Shown here: positions 1 to 11,783 of the stretch, in pieces
Layout of the letters: every line of letters starts with the position of its first letter
Numbering within the stretch: position 1 is the stretch's first letter
Source: Heliocybe sulcata
Lineage: Eukaryota > Basidiomycota > Agaricomycetes > Gloeophyllales > Gloeophyllaceae
Direction of reading: 5' to 3'
Length of the DNA stretch: 64,000 nt
NCBI GenBank assembly: GCA_004369045.1
Contig: ML213508.1
Coordinates: forward strand, 773,748 to 837,747
Program-made: the position numbers and the translations under genes
The notes under the pieces: model-generated
What the model was told of the DNA's origin: nothing
Seen by the model: the letters and a program-made list of their open reading frames with translations, nothing else
Database searches by the model: none

Positions 1-3000
1 GAGAAGGGCCAGTCGAAGACTGATGACCTTCCATTCTACTGCATTGGTTTCAAGAGTGCGGCGCCCGAATTCACGCTTCGGACGCGTATTTGGGCTTCGC
101 TGCGTGCTCAGACGCTCTACCGCACGGTCTCCGGTATGATGAATTACTCCAAGGCTATCAAGCTACTGTACCGTGTCGAGAACCCGGAGGTTGTCCAACT
201 CTTCGGCGGGAACACTGACAAGCTCGAGCGCGAGCTCGAACGTATGGCACGCCGCAAATTTAAGTTCATCGTCTCGATGCAGCGCTACTCGAAGTTCAAC
301 AAGGAGGAGCAGGAGAATGCGGAGTTCTTGCTTCGTGCGTACCCCGACCTCCAGATCGCATACCTCGACGAAGAACCTCCGCGCAAGGAAGGTGGCGATC
401 CCCGAATCTTCTCTGCTCTCATCGACGGTCACTCCGAGTTTGTCCCCGAAACTGGTCGGCGCCGTCCCAAGTTCCGCATCGAGCTCCCTGGTAACCCCAT
501 CTTGGGCGACGGTAAATCGGACAATCAGAACCACGCCATCATCTTCTACCGCGGCGAGTACATGCAGCTCATTGACGCCAATCAGGATAACTATCTTGAG
601 GAGTGTTTGAAGATTAGGAACATCCTCGGCGAGTTCGAGGAGTACTCTGTCTCTACGCAGAGCCCGTACGCTACCTGGGGTCAGAAGGAGTTCAAGAAGC
701 CTCCTGTCGCCATCGTCGGGGCTCGCGAGTACATCTTCTCCGAGAACATTGGTATCCTTGGCGACATCGCTGCTGGCAAGGAGCAGACGTTCGGTACTCT
801 CGCCGCTCGGTCTTTAGCTTGGATCGGTGGAAAGCTTCACTATGGCCACCCGGATTTCCTCAATGCGCTCTTCATGAATACGCGCGGCGGTGTCTCTAAG
901 GCACAGAAGGGTCTCCACCTGAACGAAGATATCTACGCTGGTATGAACGCCATCGGTCGTGGAGGACTTATCAAGCACACGGAGTACTACCAGTGCGGTA
1001 AAGGACGTGATCTCGGTTTCGGCACGATCTTGAACTTCCAGACGAAGATCGGCACTGGTATGGGGGAGCAGATGCTCTCTCGGGAGTATTATTATCTGGG
1101 CACCCAGCTTCCTATGGACCGCTTCCTCACGTTCTACTACGGCCATCCTGGTTTCCACATCAACAACATGCTTGTTATCCTCTCGGTGCAACTCTTCGTC
1201 GTTACCCGTGAGTGACAGGTCTCTATTGGGATGTACTCTAGCTGATGTTCTCTTGCAGTCGTGTTCTTGGGGACGTTGAATGCCGAACTCACGATCTGCC
1301 AATACACGTCGACCGGCGGATTGATTGGCGGTCAAGGAGGATGCTACAACCTCGTTCCGGTCTTCGGCTGGATCGAGCGCTGTATCATTGGTATCCTTTT
1401 GGTATTCATGATCAACTTCTTGCCGCTATTCTTACAAGGTACTTGTGTTCTCCGGTCCTCTTTTCGCTAAGCTGATGTGCTTTGCAGAGCTCGTCGAGCG
1501 TGGTACTGGCCGTGCGATCTTCCGTCTTGGCAAGCAGTTCTTGTCCCTGGCGCCTGTCTTCGAAGTCTTCTCGACGCAGATCTACACACACTCGATCTTG
1601 AGCAACTTGAATTTCGGTGGTGCTCGCTACATCGCGACCGGGCGTGGCTTTGCTACTTCCAGGATCTCGTTCAGCATCCTCCTGTCGCGTTTCGCTGGTC
1701 CCAGTATCTACCTTGGAATGCGCACCCTGCTCATGCTGTTGTACGTCACCATGGCACTCTGGACCCCGTACTTGATCTACTTCTGGATCTCGACGCTGTC
1801 TCTCTGCGTCGCGCCGTTCTTATTCAACCCGCATCAATTTGCCTTTGCTGACTTCGTCATTGACTACCGGTATGTTCCTTTGTCTTAGCATTCAGATGCT
1901 CGACTAATCTTCCCAAAGAGAATTCTTGCGGTGGATGTGCCGTGGCAACTCGCGGTCCCATAACAATTCCTGGATCGGGTACTGTCGGCTGTCGCGCACG
2001 ATGATTACGGGTTACAAGAAGAAGAAGCTGGGTTTACCTTCGGAGAAGCTGTCTGGCGATGTTCCTCGCGCTGGATGGAGAGCCGTGATCATCTCTGAGA
2101 TTGTATTCCCAATCGTCATGGCCGTCCTCTTCATCATCGCGTATATGTTCGTCAAGTCCTTCCCTGACAGGAATGGCATCCAGCCACCGAGTCCATTGAT
2201 CCGTATCGCCGTCATCTCGCTCGGGCCCGTTGTCTGGAATGCCGGTGTTCTGCTGGTCTTGTTCCTCATCTCGCTGTTCCTTGGACCCATGTTGGATTCC
2301 GTGTTTCCCAGGTTTGGTTCAGTCATGGCGTTCATTGCCCACTTCTTGGGTACTGTCGGCATCATAGGCGCCTTTGAGTTCTTGGTACGTCCACTAGCAT
2401 TGCATTGCTCTTCATGTAGGCTAATAATCTCCTGTAGTGGTTCTTGGAGCTGTGGAATGCCGCGCACGCCGTCCTCGGTCTTATCGCTGTCATTGCCATC
2501 CAGCGGGCCGTTTACAAGATCCTAATTTCCGTGTTCCTCTCGCGCGAGTTCAAGCATGACGAGACTAACCGGGCCTGGTGGACGGGTAAATGGTATGGTC
2601 GTGGTTTGGGTCACCATGCGATGTCGCAGCCTGCGCGAGAGTTCGTTGTCAAGATCGTAGAACTGTCGTTATGGAGTTCGGATCTGCTCATCGCCCACTT
2701 CCTCCTCTTCATGCTCGCTCCTGCTACCTGTTTGCCGTTCATGGACAAGGTTCATGCCACCATGCTCTGTAAGTTGATCGATCATCTCGCAAAGTAGTCA
2801 GTCTTACTCATCGGCCCTATAGTCTGGTTGCGGCCATCGAAACAGATTCGTGCTCCTCTTTACTCAATCAAGCAAAAGAGACAGCGTCGCTGGATTGTGA
2901 GTGATGACTGCCCTTTCTGGGAGGGCGCTGGGGTGCTGATGCATATCACTCGCTAGGTTATCAAGTACAGCACTGTCTTCGTGGCTGCTCTCACTCTTTT

Positions 3001-3128
3001 CATCGCTCTGATCGCTCTTCGTAAGTCCTTTGCTTTTCTTATAGAAAGACGTCGAGTTGACCACTTCTATAGCCGCGGCCTTCCGCGATCGCATACTCTT
3101 CAACTGCTCCGTATGCAACAATTTGTAA
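1..3128 (+). CDS. FKS1: 1,3-beta-glucan synthase catalytic subunit, 3' part (5' end outside window)
   Basis: This is the C-terminal part of the GT48 enzyme that makes cell-wall beta-1,3-glucan from UDP-glucose at the plasma membrane. The reading frame is open from base 1, so the start lies upstream. The soluble catalytic part (motifs such as [24 protein letters not shown] and NEDIYAGM) is followed by a series of membrane helices. I place exons at 1-1207, 1259-1438, 1488-1869, 1919-2384, 2438-2768, 2823-2896, 2957-3020 and 3073-3128. All introns are GT-AG and 50-60 bases, and every join keeps frame. The protein ends in a short cytosolic tail with CSVCNNL and a TAA stop at 3126-3128. Identification is firm. 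Only the exon edges are my inference. Confidence 0.96.
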
Positions 3129-6100
3129 TGACCGTCTAGTATATCTCATCCCATAGACATTCATCTGTACGCTTTGATATCCTTACTGGCACCTATTCCG
3201 TCGTTACGATCACTTTGACGTGGACACTCTTTACATCGTTTAGTCGCAAAACGGACATATGCCTGTAGTAATTCCCACATTTGCAAAATTCTTGATATCG
3301 TTGAACGCATGCCATCTGGATAAATATTTACAGAGTACGACATAGATTATGAATCGAATCCGCATTCTTGGAACTGGCGTGATTCTGCCGTCCACAACAT
3401 ACAGAATTAAGTAACCGGGAATGAGGAAGGTTCGATTGGGCGCTCGACAGTCCAAGTGGCTCAGGCTATAACCTGTTTGTGTTGCGACCCTCTGTTCTCC
3501 GAACCGTTGCTCTCTGCGCTCTTTCATTCTAACAGGAACGGGGCTCTGAAAATTAGAGCAAAGACATCATATCCATGGATCTTTGCAACTGCCAGCGCGC
3601 CCTAGGATGGAAATGGTGGCCGAGCAAGAACGTCTCTCAAGCGTCCGATCGCGAGTCTCTACTGTAAAGATGGAAGCGTCATCCAGATATGCCATGTTAC
3701 CCTTCTCCTGGTGCATTGCTCTGTTATCCCCAAGCATTACCCAGTACTCCGGTACTCCCTCGCGTGGGCAAACCTATAGTCGATGCATGGGTTGCCCTCT
3801 CCTTAGCACCCCGGACGACGAAGACCTTAACGTGCTGTAGTACGATGGCTGTGGGTTCAAGTACTCTCTGTCACCTCAATGTGTCAGCCGCATCTGATTC
3901 AATCCGCTAAACTGTCTTCTCTTGATCCTTCAAAGCGAGACACGAAGGCCTCCTTTCCCTCCTCTTTTACACGATGACGGCGGGTGTGTGGCACTCTGGA
4001 GTCATGGACCTTGCAAGCAATGTGGCATCTTACTCTTCAGCGGAATTCAGACGTCTTCTAATCGACCTGAACATGAAACGAATCAAGCGGTTCCCTACGT
4101 CCGCCTCATCATCCGTATTCGGCTGACCGCTGCTCGTGCCCCAAGTCCTCGCTAGTCGAGCTTCTTCGGCTATAGGAGAACCGCGCCACGGCTCTTCATA
4201 TTGCTTGGAATCCATCTCAGGCATGCCAAGCCATCGAGGCGCAGCAACGGAGGATTCTCACCTTGTTCTATGTGCGGATTTGCGGGGCTGGTGAACTGCA
4301 GCATCTACACTCACTGAAGATAACGCTGTGGGACGAAATGCTCGCTACCTTCGTGCTATAGCCGGCGGAGATCATGCCATAGGCCTTTTCACAAGCTCCC
4401 TATATCTGGCGGATGTACGTCCCCATACCCGTAATGGATATATCGTTGGATGATCATGCGTTACTTCCAGGCCCCTCCTTAGCGCGTCGAACTTCTCAAG
4501 GGCCTCCGAGATCAGACCTTCCCCGTGCATTAATGCCTCGCTCGTAGTTGGTCCGCCGCTCCGTATTGTGTTCCTAGTATGCTACTCATATCTGGCAGTC
4601 TCATCCCGGTGTTCCTCCGATCCCTGCCAAGGCTCACTCGGCGAAACTTCGTCCATCGACATCTTGGTGGAATCTCAGTCTCGGGAAATAGACCTGCACA
4701 CATACAGTCTTCTAGACTGAAGTCTAAGCATATGCGTTGATTCCTGATACGATCCACCGCAATATGTCTCTCGGACACTGCTACTGCCGGGGTCTAGAGA
4801 GACCTGTACGGGGTATGCAAGTCTTCTCAGCTATTAGACTTATTGATACGTTCCACGCAGGACCTTGATAGATAGATCTTCTCGTCACGAGTACGAGAGT
4901 TCTCATGAGATCCGGCGGTAGTGCTGAAACGTCCATGTGCATTTCACAAGAAGCTATGTCGTCAAAGTTTCTTCAATTCGATGTAGGGGCTGTGCATGGA
5001 TCCTTGCGTAGCTGGCCAGGCCAAAGAATCCTACAAATGCGGCGGCCATGACTGGCCTCGTCCTAACAGACCTGGCAGATGAGGTGCCTTCGTCATTCAG
5101 GTACAGTCTATTCATTCACATCGTAACTGCTCTCACTATATAGATGATGGAATGGGCACGGGGTCCGTGAAGCTCGCAGGAGACATGAACGTACGCAGGT
5201 CAGCGCTTTTCTGCTGCTCCATGTTCAGGCGAAGGCCTAGCCTACCACCGTGTCGCTGACTGAAGATGAACCACTATTGGTAGGTACTGGCAAAAGGGCC
5301 TCTGCTATTTTCTGCGCCCCAAGCCATAAGATATATGATGACAGCCGAAACTGCCGGCTGAAGGACTCATAGACGATTCATGGACGATCCGACGGGCGCC
5401 ATGGCCTTGAACTCAGTAAAGCTAGGCTGTGCGGTCTAGTACACGTTCGGTGATCGCTGTTAGACGATCCTCTCTGTATGCAGCGGGTGCGTTGATGAGA
5501 CATGTCGTCCATCATATCACAGGCTGGCGTGAGTTGCATGCTTGCGTACTGAGTCTGAGCGTCGACAGGCAATCGTGCAGGCTCTCGTACGCGCTTTCCT
5601 TCGCAGATCTTGGGCATATGGAAGGCGGCTTGCGGGAAGCGAACGCAGGTATCACGGTCAGGTGAGCTCCACGCGTTCCCGGAAGAGCGACAGTGGAAGT
5701 CTCTATGTATGTCTCCCCGGTATTCTCACTCAGAGGCAGAGAAACTCAGAGTTATCAACTGATTTAGCGGCGCCCGACTGCGACACGTAGCATGCCCAGG
5801 AGCATACTCAGCTCCTGGTTGCTTGGATACAACCCTTGCAGTCAGTGCCATTCGATTGGAATTTACACTTTGCCCCACTGCGAATGTCGATCGACTTCTT
5901 CCGGACTGTTTCTGCGAGTAGGTTTCTCCTTCAAGGTTTCCGGCAAGCTAATCTCAGTCCACACTAGGTTTCTTTGGCCGATGCTATCGCACCCGAAGAT
6001 GAGACGCCTCAGCAAAATCCGCTTTTATGATTCGAGCGAGTAATAAGGTAGCACTTGCCTTTTGTTCTGATCTGATCTGCGCTGACACCTGCTCTCTAGT

Positions 6101-7590
6101 TATTCCATTAAGAACGTGATGATCTGGAGTATGGCGGCCTTGATGGACCGGCATGGATGCGTCATCGAGCATACGAAATCAGCCTTCACTGTTTGTCCAA
6201 CGTTGGAGTCCGGCTCATCGTACTCTCATTTCACCAATGTGATTTCCTTCAGGGACCGTTTGACGCGTATGGCCCTCGCCTACTCGGATTTACTGAGGAG
6301 ACATCCGCGAGCAAGTCTGGAACAGGCATCTCGGCCCATCGACTCGCTGGCAAGATTCAACGCGCAATTGATCGTCAAACCGCCCTGCCTTCCACTCGTT
6401 AAAGGTGTGCACTACATGCCGAGAGAGTCTGATTATCTCTGACAAGTTATATGCAGATGCCGAGGATAGAGCTCTGGCAAGAATTGCCGCTATATTCAGG
6501 TTTTAGACAATATATCATTCTTTCCCCCAGGCGTGCTGCAGTGCTTATATTCGTGTTCAAAGCTGGATGTCGCATAGGTGCGGCATGTTTCATATAATCT
6601 ACTTATCGGTATCGGTATGCGTTACATTAGTCTCGACTTGGAGCTCGTTGTTGGGCGAAAGTGGCAACAGCGAGTAAGAGTTTGCCTCTCGATCGAGTGA
6701 AGCGCCATAGGACCGGTTATATTTCATGACAACGCACTAGCAGAGCGCCACTAGTCGACATGGAGTGTATACACTTACTGAGAAAGCGCGGCAACCCTCA
6801 GCTCAACGTTTGACTCCCGTGAGTGATGATGCATCTTGCATAGTCTCCAAATCGTACCCAGCCCTGCTCTCTGCTAACGACCTCGAATTCCGGAATCCTA
6901 CCTTAGGTCGATGAAACATCATAACCTTCCACGTCGCACCTGCAACGTTACAGGAGTCGATGTTCTCTTCATTCGTGGCCTGGAATCCTCAGGGCCGCAA
7001 GTACGCGTGGAAGTCGGTATCACCTGGGGTTCTGAAGACTATCGCCGTCAGGATCCGTGTTTTCTCCAGACCCACACTTACGCCGTGCCCTTGGTCGAGG
7101 TATGCCACTGTATCTCTAGGTGTCTATATGCTGGCCTATCTGCGCCGCTGCATAAGACAGGGGTTAGGTCTACGACTCAATGGCATGTCTTACCTTCGCA
7201 TCTGGTCTCCCCTGCTCCCATTCCGGCTGGGTGGCATATTCGTCATCAAAGTCCGCTTGTAATCTTGATCCAGTATGCAAGACAAAAAGACGGGAGGCTC
7301 GGACTGTGGCCGAGTACCTGGCACAGGTCATGCCTTGTCCGACTGAGACATCCGGAGTCTCGTCCACTCTCAGCGCCCCCATCCGCAAGCGCAGAAGCTC
7401 GCACGAATCGTGCATCACAGAGACAGTAGCGCTGCGCATTACCAAGGGCTTCCGGCGCGACCTGCCGTGCATGTCTCAATGACAATGAGCGTCGGCGCAG
7501 TCGAGGCGCATGCGCGCCCGCAAGTAACGTCGAACGTTCGAGATATCCACATCTGCAACATCCATTAGATTTACGAAACGCCTCCCATGG
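3129..7590. other. Gene-poor stretch, no recognisable gene
   Basis: I could not support any gene here. Open frames on both strands are short (under about 175 codons), overlap one another and show no known motif. There are isolated splice-like sites (for example GTACAG at about 5101 followed by TATAG at about 5143) and a short F-box-like scrap near 4362 (codons for PAEI followed by a stop). The stretch may hold decayed gene copies, but nothing can be named. No tRNA-like B box with a matching A box was seen. Confidence 0.5.
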
Positions 7591-7595
7591 GTACA

Positions 7596-7602
7596 TATAT
7601 AA
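7596..7602 (+). promoter_or_regulatory. TATA box of the pheromone gene
   Basis: The sequence TATATAA lies about 100 bases before the pheromone precursor ATG. The leader between them is pyrimidine-rich (CTCTCATCTCTCATCC just before the ATG), as in many strongly expressed fungal genes. Confidence 0.6.
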
Positions 7603-7703
7603 GGCCTCTCTAGGATCGTTTAGTCTCTCAGGTCATTTCTACTCCAGGAAGCAGCACCCACCTTCTTATTTGCACTACTTGCTCTCATCTCTCATCCAAA
7701 GAG

Positions 7704-7829
7704 ATGGACGCCTTCACCAACACCATCACCAGCACCACTACTTCGTCTGAAGACATCGTCATAATTGCCGCCCCTGTAGAGGAGGAGAACGGTGGGAGCG
7801 GTGGGAACAGCTACTGCACCATTGCCTGA
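7704..7829 (+). CDS. Mating-pheromone precursor, 41 aa, CaaX-terminated
   Basis: This small single-exon gene encodes a lipopeptide pheromone precursor of the homobasidiomycete B mating-type kind. It starts MDAFTNTITS, has a Thr/Ser-rich and acidic middle, and ends GGSGGNSYC-TIA. The last four residues, CTIA, form a CaaX box, so Cys38 would be farnesylated, the TIA tripeptide removed and the Cys carboxymethylated. The charged EEEN stretch at residues 26-29 sits where the usual Glu/Arg-type internal cleavage site lies; cutting there would leave a peptide near GGSGGNSYC. Length, MDxFT start and Gly-rich end all fit the family. I see no STE3-type receptor in the window, so it may be the edge of a B locus or an extra pheromone gene outside it. 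A strong TATA box lies about 100 bases upstream. Confidence 0.88.
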   Translation: MDAFTNTITSTTTSSEDIVIIAAPVEEENGGSGGNSYCTIA

Positions 7830-8262
7830 GCTGGTGTCGAGGTTGTGGAGACCTTCGTATCAGTGAGTATACCTGGATCGACTATTCGCCCTCGCTAACG
7901 CATATGCCATGATAGTTTGCGCATCAGTCGTTCATGAATACCAGCAACCTGTATCACAGTGGCGTCGCTCTTATGAATGCGCGATGATTGCGGGGGAAAG
8001 AGGATAGGACTCACATTCGATCTTCGTTGTTGCTATCTTCAGGGGGCTTGAGAACCTGTATCATATGTATCACGGTTGCGTTTGTATAGATGGCTTATGG
8101 GTACCACTCGCGCCTTCGGACTCCGTGAAACGGACAGCATCTCCCAGAAGAGCGCACGAACTTGCCAAGGAGTAGTCGCAGTCAGCTGAAATGGAAATAA
8201 TCTATGGCATGGCTGAAGCAGACTTGGCCATACATAGCCATCCAGATCGTCCGAACAGTATA

Positions 8263-9073
8263 TCATCGCTGCAGCCTTCCGACCCAGTGGCGATATATAG
8301 CATACAGCAGTAGAGATCCAAACAGAGTAAAGCAAGCGATGGTGCGGAACGATAAAGTGGCCATTTCATGCTCGATCTGCCGCGCTTCGTTAATGTATAG
8401 TGACCAAGCGAGACGCAGGATGACGTACCACAGAGGTGAACGGCGAAAGGATAGGGATGGTGAAGTGTGCTGACGGTTTATGCAAACCTTTCTGCTCAGA
8501 ATGGCCTTTCAAAACGACACCAAGGGTCAAGAAGGTGAAAATAGCAAGGATAGCCAGTAGGACCATCTGAAATCAATGTAACTATTGTTGTGTATGCGCT
8601 TCAATGGGTATTATGCTCACGATAAACGCCTCAAGCTTCGTTTGGCCTCGGTCGTATATTGTCCTGATTTCCGATATTTCTCTCTACCGAGGATGTCAGT
8701 ATAGAAAGCCCTTTGCAGCATCATTGATTTACCGAGCGCTTTAGCTCTTCCAAGGATATCACCCTTCGTATTTCCTCATGATGATGACTTTCTTGTGATA
8801 GAAGGGTCTCTGCGACAAGCGCACGCGCAGCCCAATACTGCTCCCTCTCAGTCTGCGGCTGAACGAAGGATACTGAGTTCGGCGTGAAGGATTTCGGATT
8901 ATTGCTTTCCGCCGCGGACGCATATTGAAGGGTCCTAGACTGATCAAGATTCAATATCGCCTGCTCGGCGTTGTTCTCCTTGACCCACTGTAGATGAAGT
9001 AACTGCCCAGTCCGTTCGTTGATCCCATTTCGACGGCGTACTCGCCGGCGCAATGCCTTGCGGCCTCGGCTTC
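8263..9073 (-). CDS. Uncharacterised coiled-coil protein with two C-terminal membrane helices (5' end unresolved)
   Basis: I do not recognise this gene. From 9073 downward it encodes an Arg-rich stretch, a helical region with motifs such as YWAARALVAETLL and SLEELKRS, and a second helical segment (REISEIRTIYDRGQ). It then has two hydrophobic helices (MVLLAILAIFTFLTLGVVL and, near the end, TIACFTLFGSLLLYAIY) and the basic tail RHWVGRLQR. Probable exon joins are CGCTCG|GTAAAT (donor at 8732) to 8683, then TTTATC|GTGAGC to the exon opening ATGGTCCTA. After the first helix, CTCTGTG|GTACGT joins the exon opening CATGAAATG. All keep frame. The stop TGA is at 8263-8265. An upstream intron within 8930-9040 is possible and the start codon was not found. 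The pattern suggests a small membrane protein with a cytosolic coiled coil. Confidence 0.5.
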
Positions 9074-9706
9074 CTGAGTTTATTCATGCACCTAATGGCG
9101 AGTTCAACACAAGAGATGTTCGGAGGCACCCCGAGTATTCAGCAGCTGAAGGGCGTCAGGTCCTTCAAGCTCAAGGTCGAACCTGGGGAGCTCACTCGGC
9201 TCGGATCAGTGTATGCGCATTATGCCGCGCACATGGCTCCCGCGTGGCTTGCACAGGCATATGCCGCCGGCGACGTCGAAGTCGAGCTACTACGGTCTTC
9301 TCCTCTTCGAAGTGCCCACAGCATCTTGATCTGCGGTCGGATTCGGGCTATGTTCTAACGCGCCAGAAGGAATACTTGCATGCAATCGGACGTTTCTTAC
9401 CGGAATATTGAGGGATACGAAATGCAAACTATGCCAGGGAATGAAGTTCGTAGCCAAGGTTCTCTAGGCGCTGAGCCTGACCTCGCAGAGGCAGAATGGG
9501 AGACCGCTCCCTTGACTGATCATGTCAGTAGCAATAAAGGTGAATAGCTTCCACTTCATTGCTACCCCTTCGAGAGTGGCCCAGTCAGAATGGGCATTAC
9601 TCTGTTTTATTGGTACGTGGCATCGAAACATCCCAGATAGGCGTGTGCTGAACTACCCAATGCATATGAAGCCTAAGGGACATCATTATGCGTGGTCCAT
9701 ATTCGG

Positions 9707-11625
9707 ATGGATACATGCAGTTTCATGATAATGCTAAAACTGGGGGACCTAGACCACGAGCGCAAGTTACGAACCAAACTCGGGGTCTCGTTCTTCCTCT
9801 TTGGTCTCATAAACAACGGTGTGCCCACACAGTATCTCTCGGATTATACGACTTTGCCTAATGTATTCCATCAGTCCTATACGTTATCATCCTGTCAGCC
9901 GCACTGGATCTCGTGCCACCGTCAACACCGAAGGGTATAATCGCATTTTGTAACATTTTCCCGGCCCTTGTAGCAAAGATCGGCTGGCCTTACGTCTTGA
10001 AGGGTCAGATACGATATACTAGCCGACTCTCTGGATGCTGTATGCTGGCTGTCTCGGGCATGGTTGTGAGTGTACCTTACACTGGAGAAAGGTTTGATAC
10101 CCAAAATAATTGTCTTAGGTTGTTGCTCTGTTTAACAGCCTTTTCATGAGGCTTCTAGGAATATCTCTGGCATCATTTGCTTCTGGTGAGTACACGAGCT
10201 ATTCAGACCGATCTTCGACAACTCATGAAAAGTACGAGAATAGGGCTGGGAGAGTTGACGTTCCTACAGCTATCCACGACATATCCGCCTGGTGTCGCAG
10301 CTCATGGCATAGGGTATGTGGATTTACGCATCGATAACTAACTTACTTCTGACGGCTCTTCCAAAGATACTTTGCGTCTGGGACTGGCGCCGCAGGACTC
10401 GTCGGAGCATTTTTGTGGTGGGAGCTACGCGGTCTCGGTGTTCGTACGGGTGTCGGCTTATCGGCTGTAAGCTACCACATAGATATTATATTCATGAATT
10501 TGTTAACGCAGACCTGTGTAAGAATAGGTGATGCCATTTGTCATTCCATTGACGTACTTGTTTTTCCTCCCCCGGCGAGATCTGTTCACCTCCGAGGAAG
10601 ACACGTCCTTGCGAGCACCTTACACTCCGCTACCAGCAAGTGATGTGCGCACTGAAGAATCTGCGGCTACCGCGCCAGTTCCATCTGAAGCCATGATTGT
10701 CGCTTTGTCACTAGATGACAAGTGGCGACTTGTGAAGCCCATGTTGGTTAGATATATGCTACCGCTGTGTAAGCCTGTCCGTCCTTTGTGCTCTTCTGTA
10801 GCGAGTGCTGACTGTGCCTTTTCGCAGTTTGCGTCTATACGGTGCGTCCGTTGTCCAGAAACTAAATCAGCATCCTGACGCAACTATTGCTCGCTGCAGT
10901 TCGAGTACACCATTAATCAGGTGCGTTACTGAACATGTGCTTACGATATCCAGCCTGCTTACTCGTGCTACTTTAGGGTGTAGCGCCCACGTTATTGTAC
11001 CCAGTACCCTCGCCGGATACATACCCTATACTCAGTAAGATTATACATTCCATACGCGACTATTACCCTCTATGGCAGGTTAGACTCTCATCTTAATCCG
11101 GTCCGCGGCCACTATCTCTGACGACAACGTTCAGTTAGTATACCAGACGACGGTATTCCTTTCTCGTTCATCTATATCGTTCGGAATCCCGCCTCTACCC
11201 AGGCGCCTTCTACCACTGCCCTCGATCATCCAGTTCTTCATTCTCGTCACTCTTGGGTTAGAAGCAGCCAAGGGTATATTCGGAGACTCCGAAGGTCGAA
11301 GCGTGGCCTTCGTCTTTTCGCTTATCAGTCTCGAAGGTATATGCGGAGGCCTCGCGTAGTAAGTACACAGTTGCTCGCCCTCATCCAGCGGATTTTAAAC
11401 TGTCGAACTCGCAGCGTGAACGTATACCATCAGATCAATCAAGAAAGATCCAATCCAGGTGTACATGCGGAACGCGACAAACAAGAGAGAGAATTCAAGA
11501 TCGGCTCGGTCGGTTTTGCAGACTCGTTGGGCATCCTGCTAGCGTCTATTCTGGCAGTGCCGACCGAGGTGGGGCTCTGCAGGGCGCAGGTCAGGAGGGG
11601 AAAGACGCTTTGCCAAGGCTTGTAG
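9707..11625 (+). CDS. BTN1: Battenin (CLN3/BTN1) homologue, vacuolar membrane protein
   Basis: CLN3/Btn1 proteins are multi-pass proteins of the lysosome or vacuole membrane that act in pH and amino-acid homeostasis. The family motifs appear in order: FFLFGLINN then VLYVIILSAALDLVPP (first helix block), CNIFPALVAKIGWPY, LGISLASFASG with ELTFLQLSTTYPPGV, and FASGTGAAGLVGA. The C-terminal ones are SLISLEGICGGLAYVNVYH, then VGFADSLGILLASIL and GLCRAQVRRGKTLCQGL ending at TAG 11623-11625. The first join is AACAACG|GTGTGC to ATCAG|TCCTATACG. There are several further short introns, including one at about 11360-11415 ending CTCGCAG. The N-terminal start is uncertain: in-frame ATGs lie at 9707, 9725 and 9731. 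The protein seems intact. It lies about 1.9 kb from the pheromone gene. Confidence 0.88.
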
Positions 11626-11783
11626 ATGTCGAAGGGCAATATTGAACTCTGTGTCTATTCTTCATTACTATGGATCCCAGCAACGATAGATCTTTTAATA
11701 CATCGAGCAACGGTGCGGCCCGAATAATGTTCGAGGTGCAAGTGTCCATGCTTTAGCGCCACTAATCCGAGACTTCCATGATC

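Noticed and set aside
3420-3460. Possible tRNA B box (GGTTCGATTGG)
   Set aside because: No A box or acceptor-stem pairing at proper distance.
9098-9358. Open + strand frame with ordinary amino-acid composition opposite the two-helix membrane protein gene
   Set aside because: No motif, no partner exon and it overlaps the minus strand gene's likely upstream exons; kept out.
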